From Hippopus hippopus (lineage: Eukaryota > Mollusca > Bivalvia > Cardiida > Cardiidae), in the NCBI GenBank assembly GCA_946811185.2, contig OX328107.1:9885565-9949564 (forward strand): DNA of 64,000 nucleotides, written 5' to 3'. The notes below the pieces were generated by a model. It had not been told where the DNA came from. It was given only the letters and a program-made list of their open reading frames with translations, and did not search any database. Of this stretch, positions 1 to 11,967 are shown one piece after another; the stretch's first letter is position 1, and each line of letters begins with the position of its first letter. Both the position numbers and the translations under genes were made by a program.

Positions 1-432
1 CAGGTAGAGTTATGGTTCTTTCACACTGCACTCCGTATTATTGCAACAAACACAAATGCCAAGTTTCAAGTCAATCGGACTGGAGATGACAAAGTTATGC
101 TCCGGACAAGCAGAAAATGCTGTAAAAATCACGATCAAAGGGAAATAACTCAGACAGCACCAGGTAGTGTTATGGTTCTTTTGCACTGCACTCCGTATTA
201 TTGCAACAAACACACATGTCAAGTTTCAAGTCAATCGGACTGGAGATGACAAAGTTATGCTCCGGACAAGCAGAAAATGCTGTAAAAATGACGATCAAAG
301 GGAAATAACTCAAAGACAGCACCAGGTAGAGTTATGGTTCTTTCGCACTGCACTCCGTATTATTGCAACAAACACACATGCCAAGTTTCAAGTCAATCGG
401 ACTGGAGATGACAATGTTATGCTCCTGACAAA
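1..432. repeat. Tandem repeat, about 161-bp unit, nearly three copies
   Basis: The start of the unit (CAGGTAGAGTTATGG) recurs at 1, 161 and 323, and the copies are close to identical along their length. The third copy breaks off near 432 into GC-rich sequence. Small reading frames here cross unit borders and repeat the same peptide, so I do not call genes. It is a host satellite or minisatellite fragment. Confidence 0.85.
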
Positions 433-851
433 GAACTGGACACCGGATGCCCGCCCGCCCGGACGCCCGCCCGCCCCTACGCCATGGGTGATCCCAAAAT
501 ACGTCCCGTCTTCGACGGGCGTATAAAAAAAAGGAGACAATTCTGGCTAGCAGCATGTTCTCCTTTTCCCCAGTGTTTTCAGAAGCTTTCATTTTCAGGG
601 TCATTAAAACTCGAGATGATAGGGCAAAGGGTTAAGTTAGACAAAACATAACACAACGCCATACTAGCGAGGTTTAAATTGAAATTACTTATGCCAGTGT
701 TTATGAATTTGCTTGTTTTAAAGTAATTGGATTTGTTTAAGGTTCTAATTTTATTTGGTCATGGTTTTACAAAAACAACTGTTATAAATGAACATAATCT
801 AATTAACTCATGGGTAGAACTACTGTTAAGAAGTGAATCGAAGTCAATTGT

Positions 852-2745
852 TCATTTAGCTGGTATAAGTGATTTTCGTTCTTCAGAGAAATTTTTGCAT
901 TCAAATAAATAATGATATTCGTCACCAGTATTTTCAAGACAAATAGCGCATATTCTATCTTTTAATTCGGTATTTGCACACCTTCCATGCTCGATAGGGA
1001 GTCTGTGGTTGTTTGTTCTAAATTTCAGTAAATATTGCATTAATGCTCGGGGGATTTGGTAAGATAATTTTCAAAACCAAATTTCTTTTAAATAATTTGT
1101 CCGTCATCAGACTATGATTATTTTCTATATCGCTAAACCATCAGTTCACGAATAAATCCTTTAGCTTCTGTTTAACTGTTAATTTTAACTAAATAGGGTT
1201 TGGGGAGAAATGATTATTCCATATGTTAATCAACCTACATTTTATCAAGATATCATTTACATGCTTATACCAGTTAAATACAGTTTGATTTCTGTCACAC
1301 ACTTCACAAGCATACAATAATATTGGTTTAACAGTTTTATTGAAAAGGTCAATTTGCATATCTACTTGTAATGAAAGTTTCTTGATTTTGCACAGTAAGC
1401 TATACATTGCTCGCGCTGCTTGTTTAGAGAGTGATTGCTTTGCTTAATAAAAACTGCCAGATCTGCTGAATATTATCCTAAGTATTTATATTCGCGTACT
1501 ACCTCAATGGGTTGATGACCGAATGTAGAATTGTATAATCTATTTCTGCCTTTACAGAAAACTACTATTTTTGACTTTTCATTATTAACTTTTGAGTGCC
1601 ATTCTTGATTTTTCATAAAAGTTTAATGCATTCTTTAGATCCTCTGCAGTATCACTTATAAGAAGTGTATCGTCTGCAGAAAGTAACAAGAAAATCTTAA
1701 GGTAATCTTAGATAACATTCTTTGCATGATTTGGTAAAGGATGTCTTGTGCCGTTTAAAAGATCAGTCATAAAGATCATTGAGGTATAGAGAAAATATTA
1801 TTGGCGAGAGGTTTTCGCCTTGTCTTAATCCGATCTAGCAAGGGAAGTATGGTGGTATATTTCCGCCGGGAGATACGAGATAGCTATTGCGATAATTTAA
1901 GAGAATTATCGTGATGATACAAAGTTTCCTGGAAATATTATCTAGATAATAAAAGACTTTCACGATAAAAATATCGCGATATTTCAATATGTTATCATGA
2001 TTTTTTTTTTTTTTTGCTTTCGTGCCCACAACTGAAATTCATGGTATCTATAATAAGATACAGTTTCGGAACATCTTCGTCTACAACCTTATGAATTTCC
2101 TTTTTAAACTTGTTAGTAGGAGGCATTTCGAGTCATCTTTGTGATTTTACAGCCTTCTGTTTATTTCGAGCCTTGTCAAAATTTACCAATTAAGCTACAA
2201 TTGTTAATAATTCGAATTTTTACTTACTGCAATCTTGTGAAGTCAAAAACTACCGAGTTTATTCAAACGGTGAATTTTCTATTTATAGATATCGAGAAAC
2301 GGGTAGAATTAACACGATAATTTTATCTCGATTGTCAGCTTCATGCACGATTGAGAAACTTTGCGTTAATATATTTACTGATCAATGTAAAATTTTCTAG
2401 ATAACAAAGTTTATCGTGATATTTTTTTCCAGGAAACTTTTCACTATCTCGATAAACTTTCCAGGAAACTTTGATTTATCGCGGTTGTTTTCTAAATTTA
2501 TCATGATAGCTATCTCGTATCTCGTGGCAGAAATATGCCACCATTGGGAAGAGACTAGAGCAAGTGCCAAGTCTTACACATGACTTGATATTTTCATACA
2601 TGTTCTCTATAAGGTTAAAACATTTACCGTTAATATTGAACTGAGGAAGTTTATGCCATATCCCACTTCTCCATACAGAGTCAAGTGCCTGTTTTAGGTC
2701 TATAAAAGAGCAAAATAAATTACGTTTGACAGAAACATGTATCTA
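852..2745 (-). pseudogene. Decayed non-LTR retrotransposon (LINE) reverse transcriptase
   Basis: Minus-strand fragments in several frames resemble LINE ORF2. The segment 1189-1407 encodes a region of the type DLFNKTVKPILLYACEV, typical after the RT palm. Around 1640-1690 the minus strand reads SADDTLLISDTAEDL, a variant of the YxDD catalytic motif. The segment 852-1040 resembles the C-terminal Cys/His region (CAICLENTGDEYHYLFEC). Near 2580-2720 an earlier RT segment is visible (SLWRSGIWHKL). The order is consistent with one minus-strand LINE, broken by stops and frameshifts and split by an AT-rich insertion at about 1848-2547. The clade is not assigned. Confidence 0.7.
1848..2547. mobile_element. 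MITE-like AT-rich insertion with imperfect inverted ends
   Basis: The left end (TGGTGGTATATTTCCGCC, followed by GAGATACGAGATAGCTAT) matches the reverse complement of the right end near 2505-2545 (TGGTGGCATATTTCTGCC, same continuation) over about 38 bp with a few mismatches. The interior is AT-rich with repeated TATCGCGAT/ATTATCGTGAT motifs and no gene. It separates LINE fragments, so it inserted after the LINE. The exact ends and target duplication are not resolved. Confidence 0.6.
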
Positions 2746-2747
2746 AT

Positions 2748-3118
2748 CAACAGCAACAACCGCAACAACAACCGTAGCAACAACAACAGCAACGACAGCA
2801 ACAACAACAGCAGCTACGTCAACCACAGCAACCGGCAGCAACATCAGCAGCAACAACAACAACAGTAACGTTTACCACAGCAACAACAATGACAGGAGCA
2901 ACAATAACAGCAACGTCAACCACAACAACAACAACAGCTACGTCAACCGAAGCAACAACAGCATCAACAGGTGCAACAACAACAATAACAGCAACATCAG
3001 CAACAACAACAGGAGCAAAAGGAGCAACAACAACAACAGCAGCAACAGCAGCAACAGCAACGTCAACCACAGTAACAATAACAGCAGCAAAAGGAGTAAC
3101 AACAACAAAAACACAGCC
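2748..3118. repeat. (CAA/CAG/CAR)n trinucleotide microsatellite
   Basis: About 370 bp of interrupted CAA, CAG, ACC and similar triplets. Long open frames on both strands here (Thr-rich on plus, Val/Ala-rich on minus) come only from the triplet composition. Confidence 0.9.
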
Positions 3119-3247
3119 CGTCTTCTTAACCTTTACAACTCCTGGGCATCAAGGTCGAAGTGGAGTGTGAATGATGGCTCATCATCTTCATCCTAGCACC
3201 CCGTCTCCGGAATGACAAAGCGTTCCTCCTTTTCGTTGTTCTTGTTA

Positions 3248-3566
3248 TACCCCCGCAAAACGAATGTTTTCGGGGATATACTGGAATCAGCCTGTCTGTC
3301 CGTCCGTGTGTCTGTCCGTCCGTGTGTCCGTGTGTCCGTCCGTGTGTCCTTCTGTGTACAAAATACTAGTAATTTTGTGTCGCGAACTCCTCCTACAGTT
3401 TTGCTGCTATTGTATTGAAAGTTTGTTGATATATTGATCGTATACTGAAGTTGTGCAAGACGCAGTTTTCAATCATCTACTCCCTATGATTCTAGGGTAA
3501 TCTCTCCTTGAACCTAGAAAAATTTTTGTTAAATTGCCTGTTTCTGTCAAAGCGCTGGCGGGGGTA
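3248..3566. mobile_element. Putative short MITE with TACCCCCGC ends
   Basis: TACCCCCGC at 3248-3256 is mirrored by GCGGGGGTA at 3558-3566, giving 9-bp inverted ends. Inside lies a TGTCCGTCCGTG microsatellite (about 3290-3350). There is no coding content. It looks like a host MITE, but copy number cannot be judged from this window. Confidence 0.45.
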
Positions 3567-5428
3567 TTAAGTCACATTCAGTGACAGCTCTAGTTTTTTT
3601 TACTAACTTTAGTTGATTCAGCTGATCGCTCGTTTGACGAGAGCGATTTAACCGATCTCGTCGTTTCTTTTATAGACTTCTGTAGCTTTTCAATATCTTG
3701 TTGATTGGGGTGAACGTTCATTGCATTTTATAGGTTTAAGGGCGGACTGACCTTCTCTTACTCAGAATTAACATTAGACCAATCAAAATGTACGTTACAG
3801 GGAAAACGGTACAGAAACGCTCATGTAACATTTTTTTTTTTTTTTTTAAATAGAGTTGCGGATGACAAGCGCTGTTTCTTGGAAAAGAGTTATGAAGTGA
3901 TTTTCTAACTTCTTTCCTTAAAACGACCTATTTGTTTGTTCTTATAAAACAACTTATGGTACTGCTTTTTATATGCGTTTCACGCCTACCTTTATCTGTA
4001 ACTTTTCGGACCATCTGTCAAAACTGATTCTAAAACAATAGATGGAACATGTCCAGGCTCGCAGATACCTAGGAAATTCCTGGTGCTTCGTTGGAATTCC
4101 AGAAGACTGTCGAAATATTAATGAAACCGATTTCTGATTCAGCTGCCAGGGTGTGTGTCACCTGTCACCAGTTTAACTTTATATGAATTTCGACTATGGA
4201 ATCTAAATACACCTACTATAGATGTTCATATTGAAAGACAAAGAAAATGTCCGTACCATCTGACCCCAGTAAAAACTAGAGAAAAGAACGTGTCACCTAC
4301 CCCCTCGAAAAACAAAAGGGGGCGTATCTCATTGTTGTCCTAGAACTGAGCCTTATCTTTCACGTTCACTGGTCCTTCCATTTTGAAAGCAGTCGAATTG
4401 CTGTACGTCATTTTCTGATGTCGGCCTTGATCCTGTTCGTCCTCTTGCAGTTCGCCCTAGTTATTTCGTATTCGCTTTGGTTTCTTCAACACCCTTATCT
4501 ACGTCTTGTGTTTTTTAACACTTTGTTCACAAGGCTAATGAAAATATTACTTCTCCGATTGTTATTTAATGAAGAAAAAGAGTATTGTAAATATTGTTGA
4601 TTTTGAGAAAACTGACAAGAGGACTAGGGATAGATAGTTGGGTACTAAATACATGTAGAGGATTGGATAAAGATATTTTAGGAGATTTGGGACAAAGAGA
4701 TAGGAAGAGTGCTTGTCGCATTGTTTTGGGTTGGTTAGGACGTTTGTTTAAAATGTCTCTTTCGCCCGTTTCTAGGCTTTGTCTATTTTCATATTATTTA
4801 ACAGAAAAAGGAAAATAAACCTAGTTACCAGTGCAGATGGGTTCACAAAAGATTTTTCTTCTGTACCCTGACCCTCGAAAGTTCCATTTGGCTTTTGCCA
4901 TCAAGCAATACATGTAGCTCTGAATTAATATAACGAGCTTCCACATTTTTCGGATCGCCATGCGCTGACGTCACACAATTCGTTATGACGCAGCGAATTA
5001 TAACTCACGTGAATTTGCTATCAAAAGACGCGCCAAAGCTTTTGACCATATTTGGAGTGCCGAGTTTTGATGCCAAAAATCAATACTTTGACCCCATTCA
5101 CAACTAGTATCTCCTCTTTGACTCCATAGTGACCATTGGTGCCAAAAATCGATACTTTGGCCGCATTCACCATCCCCTCTTCGATTGCATTAACTCCATA
5201 GTGACTCATCTACTACCCTAATGATTGTACAGAAATTGTTCTATGTTATTGCCGCCAATTCCTCAATTTTCAAGGTTTGACTACATAATGTCTGTTGTCT
5301 AATGATAACAGCCAGAAGAAGTGAGAATTTTTGTGTTTCATGTTTAACTCTTTACCGGTTCTCTTTTTAAAAGTGCACCCATTTACATATCAAAAGTAAA
5401 TTTACGATTTTGACGTGACAGTTTATTT
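3567..5428. other. Host intergenic DNA, no gene recognised
   Basis: AT-rich sequence with only short open frames that have no recognisable similarity. It includes a T-tract near 3830 and a locally duplicated phrase about 'GCCAAAAATCGATACTTTG' at 5070-5165. Nothing here supports a gene. Confidence 0.6.
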
Positions 5429-5434
5429 TGTGTT
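5429..5434. repeat. Target site duplication of element A, left copy (TGTGTT)
   Basis: TGTGTT directly precedes the AGTAGTAATAAATAG end. The same six bases follow the other end at 37924-37929. Six-base duplications are the known Polinton/Maverick signature. Confidence 0.9.
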
Positions 5435-5963
5435 AGTAGTAATAAATAGAGAGAGCTGGGTTTTAACCACAAATTTGACCATCTACGAAAGAGCTAGTTT
5501 TTTAACCATATGTATGCTTTAATTAACATTTTAACCATGTGTACGATTAAAATATTATACCAACCATATCCCTGCTTAAATCTAAAACTAATCATCCCCC
5601 TGCTTAAATCTAAAACTAACCACCCCCCTGCTTAAATCTAAAACTAACCATATCCCTGCTTAAATCTAAAACTAACCATATCCCTGCATAAATCTAAAAC
5701 TAACCATCCCCCTGCTTAAATCTAAAACTAACCATCCCCCTGCTTAAATCTAAAACTAACCATCCCCCTGCTTATTACTACATCCCAACGATTCATATTT
5801 TTAGCCCATATAGCTATATGAGCGAAATTACAAGATTTTTTAAATCGCCATATTATATATATTCTGCCCTATACGTAGTAAATTTTCTAAGATCTGCGTC
5901 ATTATCTTAGTGTGTCTCCAAGCTAATGTGTCGATATTGTTCCCAAGGATATAGCGTTTATCA
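5435..5963. repeat. Element A left terminal inverted repeat
   Basis: Matches the reverse complement of 36240-37923 outside the 28-bp satellite. The inner part (about 5776-5963) is nearly identical to 36240-36427 and covers the last roughly 40 codons of PolB. This arm is about 530 bp while the right arm is about 1.7 kb; the whole difference is satellite copy number. Confidence 0.85.
5569..5773 (-). repeat. 28-bp satellite in left TIR, about 7 units
   Basis: Read on the minus strand, units follow ATGGTTAGTTTTAGATTTAA then GCAGGG plus a variable pair, 28 bp in all. The variable pair gives two main forms, GCAGGGGG and GCAGGGAT. There are no unique spacers, so this is not a CRISPR. Confidence 0.9.
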
Positions 5964-8900
5964 TCATTACTACTTAATGCGACTTTATTTACCTCTTCAG
6001 TATACAACTCATGATTATGGCTCCTAATAACTACCATTCTCCTTAATTGTGTTTTATTTTCAAACAAACACACTTTATAATGATCATGTTTAATAAATGC
6101 TTTTACTACATGCCTTTTAATTCCCTTACATTTTTTACTTTACTCCTCATCATCACACATTTTATAAGAGTATAGCTTAGACCTGAGGCCTACAAACTCT
6201 CCAATAATCTTACCACTTGTCTCATCTTTAAATATACCTACAACTTTCTTATTTAATCCAGTGGGAATACCTGAAGGGTGATCAGGTGGGTAATCACTTG
6301 TATCAAACCAATCTTTAACATCACCACTAATATCCTTATAAAAATCTTCTGTTTCTATTTCATACATTAAGCTATCTGTATCAGTGAAAAGAAGTTTAAC
6401 TTTTTCACCATATTTATCTTTAATATAATTATAATGAAAGTTATACATCAATGTCTTACTTAAATCTAATATACACATCCCTACATAAATAGGCTTATTA
6501 AAATATAAACGTGGTTTTTTCATTTGAATTATACATAAATTTTCATCAAGGGTAGTTATATCGTAATATTTGGGTTTAGCGTTTAATTTTTCAGCTTTTT
6601 CCTTGGTACTAACTAATCTTATATCTACTCTATTCCTAATATTTTCCATAGTCTTACCAAATACAGAATTATTTTTCAAATGCGGTTTTAGCTTTTGCTC
6701 TTAGTGTAGTATTTTTATCGATATAAGGTTTTAAACATTCACTCTCATCAAAAGTTAACCCTCTATGAATCTTTTTAAGCTTTAGACCTAAACTTAAATA
6801 TAACTTTAAATTTTCATGGTGTAATATATATTTATTTTTATTATCTAAATTAGGTATAAGTTTTTCAACTTTACGGTCTTTAATCTTTCGGGAGCTAATG
6901 GAAAATCATTATGCAAATCATGTAATTCTTTAGGATATTCTAAATCAACATCTAATATACAAGGGCAACTTTGCCAATTTTGTAAATTATTTTCATCCAT
7001 CCATTTAAAATTTCCAATGGGAAGTTTTTGACACATTGCCCAACCATAGAGATTATTTGCATCTAAATAAGTAATAAATTTAGGTGGTTCATTTGGGTTA
7101 TATTTTTTACCCATATATGAATTATTTGCGTTTGCAAATCGTTTAAAAATGGTTGAGATACCTCCTCTTATTCCGTTTTCAATAAATAAAATCATATCAG
7201 GGTCTGATAATAATTCTAATTCTACCTTAGTAGTTTTTAACATTGTCTCCCAAGCTAATCCCGGCGTTGTATAAAACCAAGATGGGTCTAACCCATAATT
7301 ATTAAAGCAAACATTCCTAAAAATTTCAAAGACATCCGCCAACAGTAAAACATCAGTCTTATTATATAAGTCATGATAATCTTTAAAAGTTTTCATCTCG
7401 AAGGTATTCCATACATTTAATGCATGTTGATAATCCTCCTACCCAATTCCACTATATTTAAACTTTGAGTAAAATTCTCTTTGTTTGGGTAACTTTGTTT
7501 CCTCTAATTTACTAAGGTTATCAAACCATTCATATGGGAATATACCCTTTTGAGAGACCAATTCAAGCTTTTCCCCCTCAAAATATTTCATAAGATTAGT
7601 TTTGTCTTCCTTAGCTAGAGTGCTAGCTAATTCATCTAAACTTTTACCTAGAAATTTTAAACTATCAAGGAATCTAATCTCATGCGTTTTAATTTTCTTC
7701 ATCCCTTTAACAGTGTATTGTATTGGCACATTTTTAGACACGCTTATATATGTTTCCTTGTTTGTTGGTATACAACTCGTCTCACCAGGTGTACTCATTA
7801 AGTCTTTTTATAAATAAATGAGCATCATACTTACTATAATTATGAAAGAATATGGGTGTAAAAGTAGGTCTTCTACATTTTAAATTACACACACTGTGCG
7901 CAGCTCCCCTAAACTTTTCAGTATAATGGCAATGGTCTCTTACTTTTTTCATGTCTTTACATTTTGAAAATGACTCCCCACATATCCAGCAGTTTTCTGC
8001 TTTATCAAACTCTCTTTTATCCTCAACTCTATAAATCATTTCCCTCGTTTGTATCCTATCTATTTCTTTTATAACATTTTCTAAATCCTCTACGAATTTC
8101 TTAGATGCATTTTCGCCAGAATATTGAAAAATCTTAGAAGGATAAACATTTTCATAATGTGATTTAACATAGAAACAATATCCTGAAACATTATGCTCAT
8201 TAATTAATTTTGTCCCATTGCCTTTATTTTCGTTTTTCTTTTCTAATGTAGCCTCCATATCCGCATAAATTGTAAAAGGGTGTCTTTGTTGTTTATTAAA
8301 ATTCTGAAAAGATATCTTGGTACCCTTTTCAGGTAAGTCTATTCTACAGGCATCTTTTTCACCACAATACTCTAAATGTTTATTTAAAGTTTCTTCTTTT
8401 TGAAAATGATTTAAACATCTTTCACAAATATAAGTTTTACCATTATGATCAGATATTTGTTTAGATAACAATCTACTCATATTTTTAATTAAACAATAAT
8501 GTTTTTTACCATCCTTCTCAAGAAGTAAAAGATTAATATGATGTTCTCTTTTATAAACTTCTTTACTTAGACTAAGTGGATAAACACCAGTGAAATAATT
8601 ATACCCAAAAATTGATACGGATATAGATGGCTTTAGGGTTTCGAATTTAATTCTATCTTGAAGGGAAACAGGGTAATTAATCCCTTCCATATTTATAGTG
8701 TTTAATAATGGTCTTAGTCTATCAATTTTTTCAGGGTTATTATCTGTTGGGTTCAAAGCTATAAGAATACAATAAGCAAAACACATATCATCATTCTTAT
8801 TTATTGGATTAATAACACTTTTTGTATTTGCTATCTTAGGAGGAGTTGGGAACCAAGAATTTCCTTTTATTGGGTTATATGATACTGTGTGTAATCTTAA

Positions 8901-9338
8901 ATCAATTATGTAAAGAACTTTATAATAATCTTGTTTCATTTCCTCATTTGCTATATTAATTAATATCTGTTCCCCCATTTCATCATATAATTCATCCACA
9001 ACATCCCCATCTAAATTAACAAATGGAAAACCAGAATCAAAATTCATCTCTTTTAAACGATTTTCAATAGAGTGTTTCATCATACATCTCATAATAAGTT
9101 TAACTTTTGTTCGGCGATTATTTCTCATAACATTGGTTAATTTATCTTTCGCTAAATCAAGGAAATCATCAGGTGTAAAAGCTCCTTTACCTTTTATAAG
9201 ATATTGTTTGGTAAAACCTTTAAATGCTGATGGGCCTTCTTTAATCTCTATTTTATCTTTATCCTTATATAACTTATCTATTTTTTCTTTTAAAGCTTCT
9301 AAACTAGGTGATATATTTTTTTTTTGGAATTTTTCCAA
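5840..9338 (-). pseudogene. Protein-primed family B DNA polymerase of element A (broken)
   Basis: This is the replicative polymerase of the Polinton. It is read from 9338 leftward in pieces: 7782-9338 (N-terminal region, two Cys/His clusters such as CERCLNHF, and exonuclease motif I in TIYADMEAT), 7439-7798, 6845-7396 (polymerase motif A, LDANNLYGWAM), 6140-6679 (motif C, FTDTDS) and 5840-6073 (C-terminal tail, ILGNNIDTLAWRH). Lesions visible: a frameshift near 7800, an in-frame TAG at 7439-7441, two compensating frameshifts near 6880 and 6680, and an in-frame TAA at 6140-6142. The upstream SAP frame (9304-9741) was probably the N-terminus, now separated by an indel in a T10 run at 9316-9325. 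The last codons lie within the TIR, so a copy of them recurs at about 36240-36360. The family assignment is firm and the gene is clearly dead. Confidence 0.9.
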
Positions 9339-9741
9339 TACTATCTAAATAGTTCATCAACTCCTCAGCTGCGGCTTTAGGTGGAGTTGGTACCGAGGGT
9401 GGTGTGTAAGGTGTAGGTGTTGGTGTGTAAGGTGTTGGTTTTAATACAGGGGCTCCAAAATTACTAATATCACAATCTAATAATGGCGCTCCCTGATTAA
9501 GTAAGCAGTCAATTAATTGAGCTCTTCTAAGCGTAGAGTATCCTCTAATTCCTCGATATTTAGCTTCTTGTTTTAAGTCTCTTACTGTGAACCTCCTGAA
9601 TTGTTCAGCAGGACTATGAGGTATAGGATTACTTAGACGCCCAATTAATTCAGCTCTTCTAAGTCTTGAGTATCCTCGGATTCCTCTTGACTTGGCTAAA
9701 TTTTTTAAACCTTGTACGGTATATATATTATAATTTTCCAT
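9304..9741 (-). CDS. Double SAP-like N-terminal module of element A PolB
   Basis: 145 residues. Two copies of a SAP/Rho-N-like helical motif are seen, around residues 5-35 (TVQGLKNLAKSRGIRGYS, LRRAELI) and 50-80 (TVRDLKQEAKYRGIRGYS, LRRAQLI). They are followed by a Pro/Thr-rich linker (TPYTPTPTPYTPP) and a helix. SAP motifs bind DNA or mediate protein contacts. The frame ends just past an A10 run on the coding strand and overlaps the start of the polymerase frame at 9304-9338. In related Polintons this type of module sits at the front of PolB, so I infer one original protein split by a homopolymer indel. TATATATAAAA lies against the ATG. Confidence 0.7.
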   Translation of the reverse strand: MENYNIYTVQGLKNLAKSRGIRGYSRLRRAELIGRLSNPIPHSPAEQFRRFTVRDLKQEAKYRGIRGYSTLRRAQLIDCLLNQGAPLLDCDISNFGAPVLKPTPYTPTPTPYTPPSVPTPPKAAAEELMNYLDSIGKIPKKKYIT

Positions 9742-9809
9742 TTTTATATATATAAAAAAAATCTTAACTAAATGTCAAAATAATTTTATTATGGAGTGAC
9801 ATAATAAAA

Positions 9810-10157
9810 TTATTGAATGTTAATCTTATATTTATTATTCCAAACTCTTCCGTCCCATTTTGTAACTGTTTGAGGACAACGATCTATAAATTTACCCGCC
9901 TTGTAAATTGATGGCAATATTATTATTTCACCAGTTTCAACATCCTCTAAAGTGACTTTCTTAGGATTATGCTTAATAGTTTTTAATCTTTCAAACTTTG
10001 GATCCTCGCTTATTTCTTTGTGAGGCAACTTAGGAGACACCTCCGGTAACAATCCATGTTTTTTCACCAACTCAACTAAGCGTTTTTTATCCCAGTATGA
10101 GCAGAAATTTATATTATTTTCTTTAAGAATTTTTTTTAAATCTATAATCTTTATCAT
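9810..10157 (-). CDS. Small SAP/NUMOD-like DNA-binding protein
   Basis: 115 residues. The N-terminal roughly 40 residues (IIDLKKILKENN, KKRLVELVKKHGL) look like a SAP-type helix pair. The C-terminal part (VETGEIIILPSIYKAGKFID, then WDGRVWNNKYKI) resembles the NUMOD1-type modular DNA-binding motif found with homing endonucleases, but no nuclease domain is present. It lies between PolB and the major capsid gene, and CTTATATATAAAA abuts the start codon. A role in element DNA binding is inferred. No copy from element C is visible because the window ends before that region. Confidence 0.65.
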   Translation of the reverse strand: MIKIIDLKKILKENNINFCSYWDKKRLVELVKKHGLLPEVSPKLPHKEISEDPKFERLKTIKHNPKKVTLEDVETGEIIILPSIYKAGKFIDRCPQTVTKWDGRVWNNKYKINIQ

Positions 10158-10180
10158 TTTTATATATAAGAAAAAATATC

Positions 10181-11490
10181 TTAATACACTACAGACATTT
10201 TATTTCCATCAGACTGAAAGTTAATAAACTTATCACTAATAATAACAGCATATGCCTCTGTGTTCGCATTCACATTTACACCAAAATTTATCTTAATTTG
10301 AATATCAGTAACAGAATATTTTAATCTCTCGCTTTGTTTGGAAACGTCAAACAAAAACAAAAGATATAGAGTTCTATAATCTGAGGGGGAAATGTTAGGG
10401 TTCGATACTAATTCATCCATGTTATAAAACTTAGATCTAAATAACGCCATATGCTCTACTAAATTGCTGTTTACCAAATGCAAGATTGTAGTCAACCGCA
10501 GGGTATCGGGTAGTATTTAGCGTAACATAAATATTATTAACGTTTAAATTGTTAAATATAGATGCATTTTGTCTTTGGTTATTACTTTTATTAGTTAGAA
10601 AGCGGACAATGATAACACATGGTACCTCAGGAGATGATTTAACGGAAAGTCTCCAGGTAAATGATGTTGTCTGAGGAACTGCGATAGAGTCACACTGTAG
10701 CATTCTATATCCAACTGGTATTTTTTTCTTTTTTCTCGATAATTTTATAAAGTGTCATCTTCTCATTATCCGCAGGTAGCACGTGAGGCATAAACCAAGA
10801 TATCTTATCTAATCTAATTCTACCTTCAGGAGCAGTGTTGACCCGAAAGATTGCATCATTATCATTATTTCTTGTTAATGTGAGAGTTTGCTTCATTCCA
10901 TACAATATTTTATTATAGTCCTCACAAAAACCAAATATATGCTTTAAAGGAACTCTAAAACTAAATGAACTTACTGGATCAATAGTATTATTAATGATGT
11001 ATTGTCTTCTTATTTCCCATCCTGCATTTTGATCGTCTGCATTGACTGTTGTATCCTTATACCACAATTGGTTTAACCTCTGTGATTTAGAAAAATCATC
11101 TGGATATTTTAACAACCCAAGCATTGTAGTAGCCTGGCCAGGATATGTTAAAGATTCAATATCCATACCAGAAAGTTGATACCTAATATTTTTAAACAGG
11201 TACATCAAGGCGTTGTTTGTTAAAGCAATATTAGTGTTGTCTGTGCCTATAACATAAGGAGTACCATCAGCATTCTTTACTAATTGACCTTCTATAAGTA
11301 AATAACTCTCACTAGGATGAGTAAAAATATCTTGGGTTTCAATACTAATCCTAATATCTCCTCCTGAGTTGTTGAGATTTGCGCCAGTGATCGGTTCATA
11401 CTCATAGTGTTCATACTCATCAATACCAACAAATTTTGGAGTTGGTTCGGTAACTTTTAAAATTGAATTGACGGTTTCTGAAATATTCAT
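10181..11490 (-). pseudogene. Polinton major capsid protein (frameshifted)
   Basis: Three consecutive minus frames, 10705-11490 (261 aa), 10437-10703 (88 aa) and 10181-10495 (104 aa), together cover about 435 residues. They resemble the double-jelly-roll major capsid protein of invertebrate Polintons, with recognisable stretches such as TNNALMYLFKNIRYQLSG, GQATTMLGLLKYPDDF and IPLKHIFGFCEDY-like sequence (here RVPLKHIFGFCEDYNK). The first frameshift is in the A-rich tract near 10720-10735 and the second near 10445. Jelly-roll identity comes from family recognition, not structure. The gene lies between the NUMOD-like gene and small virion genes, as in other Polintons. This copy cannot make the full-length protein. 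Confidence 0.8.
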
Positions 11491-11545
11491 TTTTTATTAT
11501 TGCAATTATAATTTCAAATAAAAATTATAATTGTATCACTTTTAC

Positions 11546-11914
11546 TTAAAACTCTAACCAAAGCTGGGGAAAAGCTTTATATTCACTATTAACAAACACA
11601 CCTTTAAGTTTAATTTTATTTAGTTTATTTTCTGAGGTAAATGTTTTCTTTTTAGGGTAAATTCTATTTCCGTACACAAGTGTTACAGGGGTTATATTGT
11701 ACTCTTCTAAATGCTTATTTACTTTTTCCTCAATCTCTTTCATTACGTTTACTTTACTAGGAGGCAACTTTATAACAGCTTTTTGATGTTTATAATCTGT
11801 GTTATTAATTTCAGGAATCTCACAATCTTTTAGGTTTAAAGATGCATTTTGTATATGAATAGTACTACTTCTGTATTTTGAATAATATTCACGATCAAAT
11901 ATTAAGTTTGACAT
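11546..11914 (-). CDS. Uncharacterised 122-aa Polinton protein
   Basis: Not recognised. It has a mixed composition with a Lys/Glu-rich helical middle (VNVMKEIEEKVNKHLEEY) and a basic patch near residue 90 (YPKKKTF). It has no membrane segment and no Cys/His cluster. It follows the major capsid gene on the same strand with about 55 bp between, so it is likely a virion or assembly component. TATATAAAA lies a few bases before the ATG. Confidence 0.6.
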   Translation of the reverse strand: MSNLIFDREYYSKYRSSTIHIQNASLNLKDCEIPEINNTDYKHQKAVIKLPPSKVNVMKEIEEKVNKHLEEYNITPVTLVYGNRIYPKKKTFTSENKLNKIKLKGVFVNSEYKAFPQLWLEF

Positions 11915-11967
11915 TCTCTTTTTTATATAATAAATATAATTTTCTTAACTTATTTTTATTTTTTTCT

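Noticed and set aside
167..604. 90-119 codon frames at the left edge
   Set aside because: Follow the 161-bp tandem repeat and end in low-complexity GC-rich sequence.
2819..3170. Thr-rich and Val/Ala-rich frames of 83-93 codons
   Set aside because: Artefacts of the CAA/CAG microsatellite read on both strands.
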